A program made the translations under genes and the position numbers. Shown piece after piece: positions 63,725 to 64,000 of a stretch of 64,000 nt of DNA. Source of the stretch: Mycolicibacter kumamotonensis. GTDB taxonomy: Bacteria > Actinomycetota > Actinomycetes > Mycobacteriales > Mycobacteriaceae. How positions within the stretch are numbered: position 1 is the stretch's first letter; every line of letters starts with the position of its first letter. Location of the stretch: assembly GCF_002086285.1 (NCBI RefSeq), contig NZ_MVHU01000005.1, forward strand, positions 62,001-126,000. The letters run 5' to 3'. The notes beneath the pieces were generated by a model. It had not been told where the DNA came from. It saw nothing but the letters and a program-made list of their open reading frames with translations, and searched no databases.

Positions 63725-64000
63725 GTGCCTGCCCCTACCGCGGCCAGCACCGCCCGGCTGGACTCGCGGCTGCCGATAGTGATCCGCGCCCCGCCGTCGA
63801 GGAAATAACGCGCCTTGACGCCGGCCGTGTCCAATATCTGCTGCCACGGCCGTCCGGCGCCGGGCAGATAGACGAAGTTCGCATGCCCGTCAGTGGCGTA
63901 GACACCCATCGCCCGCAGCCGCCGGCCCAAATACGCCCGCTCGCCGGCGATGCGTAACACCCGTTGCCGCAACTGGTCTTCGGCTTCATAGGATGCCGCC
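63721..64000 (-). CDS. fold-type I aminotransferase, C-terminal part only
   Basis: About 92 residues of the C-terminus of a PLP aminotransferase are present; the rest lies beyond the right edge. It has RQRVLRIAGERAYLGRRLRAMG, HANFVYLPG and GARITIGSRESSRAVLAAVG, the pattern of the small domain of histidinol-phosphate or aromatic aminotransferases (HisC/Pat). The final arginine of ARITIG would bind the substrate carboxylate. The PLP lysine is outside the window. The stop overlaps the ABC ATPase start. Confidence 0.8.

Overview
The window is a stretch of high-GC actinobacterial chromosome, almost certainly from a mycobacterium. Four things support this: ESX-4 secretion genes next to a cutinase pair, a PGRS glycine-repeat protein, MmpS/MmpL and GjpA families, and a gene order that follows what I remember of M. 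tuberculosis H37Rv (alr, gadB, nnr, glmS, glmM, rpsI, rplM, ESX-4, cut3/cut4, truA, rplQ, rpoA, rpsD, rpsK, rpsM, rpmJ, infA, Rv3463-like, rmlB, rmlC). The species cannot be fixed from this sequence. No rRNA, tRNA, CRISPR array, insertion sequence or prophage was recognised.

Layout. 1-6 kb: cell-wall and central metabolism on the minus strand (alpha/beta hydrolase end, alr, gadB, nnr, a rhomboid-like membrane protein), with one plus-strand DUF559/AbiEi-type gene set between short repeats. 6-12 kb: an accessory block holding two tandem PknH-sensor-domain proteins, a Baeyer-Villiger monooxygenase translationally coupled to an SDR, a DUF4436 membrane protein and a secreted protein. 12-15 kb: glmS and an alpha/beta-hydrolase-fold protein that lacks its nucleophile. 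15.1-22.7 kb: a second accessory block that breaks the remembered H37Rv order, with a gene remnant, a PGRS protein carrying a signal peptide instead of a PE domain, a GjpA-type porin, an F420-type oxidoreductase and a stand-alone fatty-acyl-AMP ligase.

22.7-37.8 kb: two ESX-4-linked small genes, glmM, rpsI-rplM, the complete ESX-4 locus (esxT, esxU, Rv3446c-type gene, eccC4, eccD4, mycP4, eccB4) and two secreted cutinases. 37.8-42.4 kb: the alpha-operon end of the ribosomal protein cluster, including a 37-codon rpmJ and a truA with no recognisable start codon. 42.7-45.2 kb: an LLM oxidoreductase and rhamnose synthesis (rmlB, rmlC).

45.2-49.5 kb: a MazEF toxin-antitoxin pair, a perfect 16-bp palindrome and a valine-catabolism operon (mmsA, acyl-CoA dehydrogenase, mmsB). 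49.5-54.7 kb: an L,D-transpeptidase-like secreted protein, an mmpS-mmpL-tetR operon and a HAD-like gene. 54.8-56.7 kb: a NarL-type response regulator and its GAF histidine kinase. 56.8-60.5 kb: a MarR regulator divergent from a monooxygenase-DUF4389-methyltransferase operon and an orphan lipoprotein-like gene. 60.5-64 kb: an aminotransferase fragment coupled to a LolD/MacB-type ABC exporter.

Gene ends are often marked by long palindromes. Many cistrons overlap by 4 bp (ATGA, GTGA or TTGA), so translational coupling organises most of the small operons. The best candidates for undescribed biology are the MarR/monooxygenase/DUF4389/methyltransferase unit, the PE-less PGRS protein beside a GjpA porin, the aminotransferase-ABC exporter coupling and the repeat-flanked DUF559 gene.
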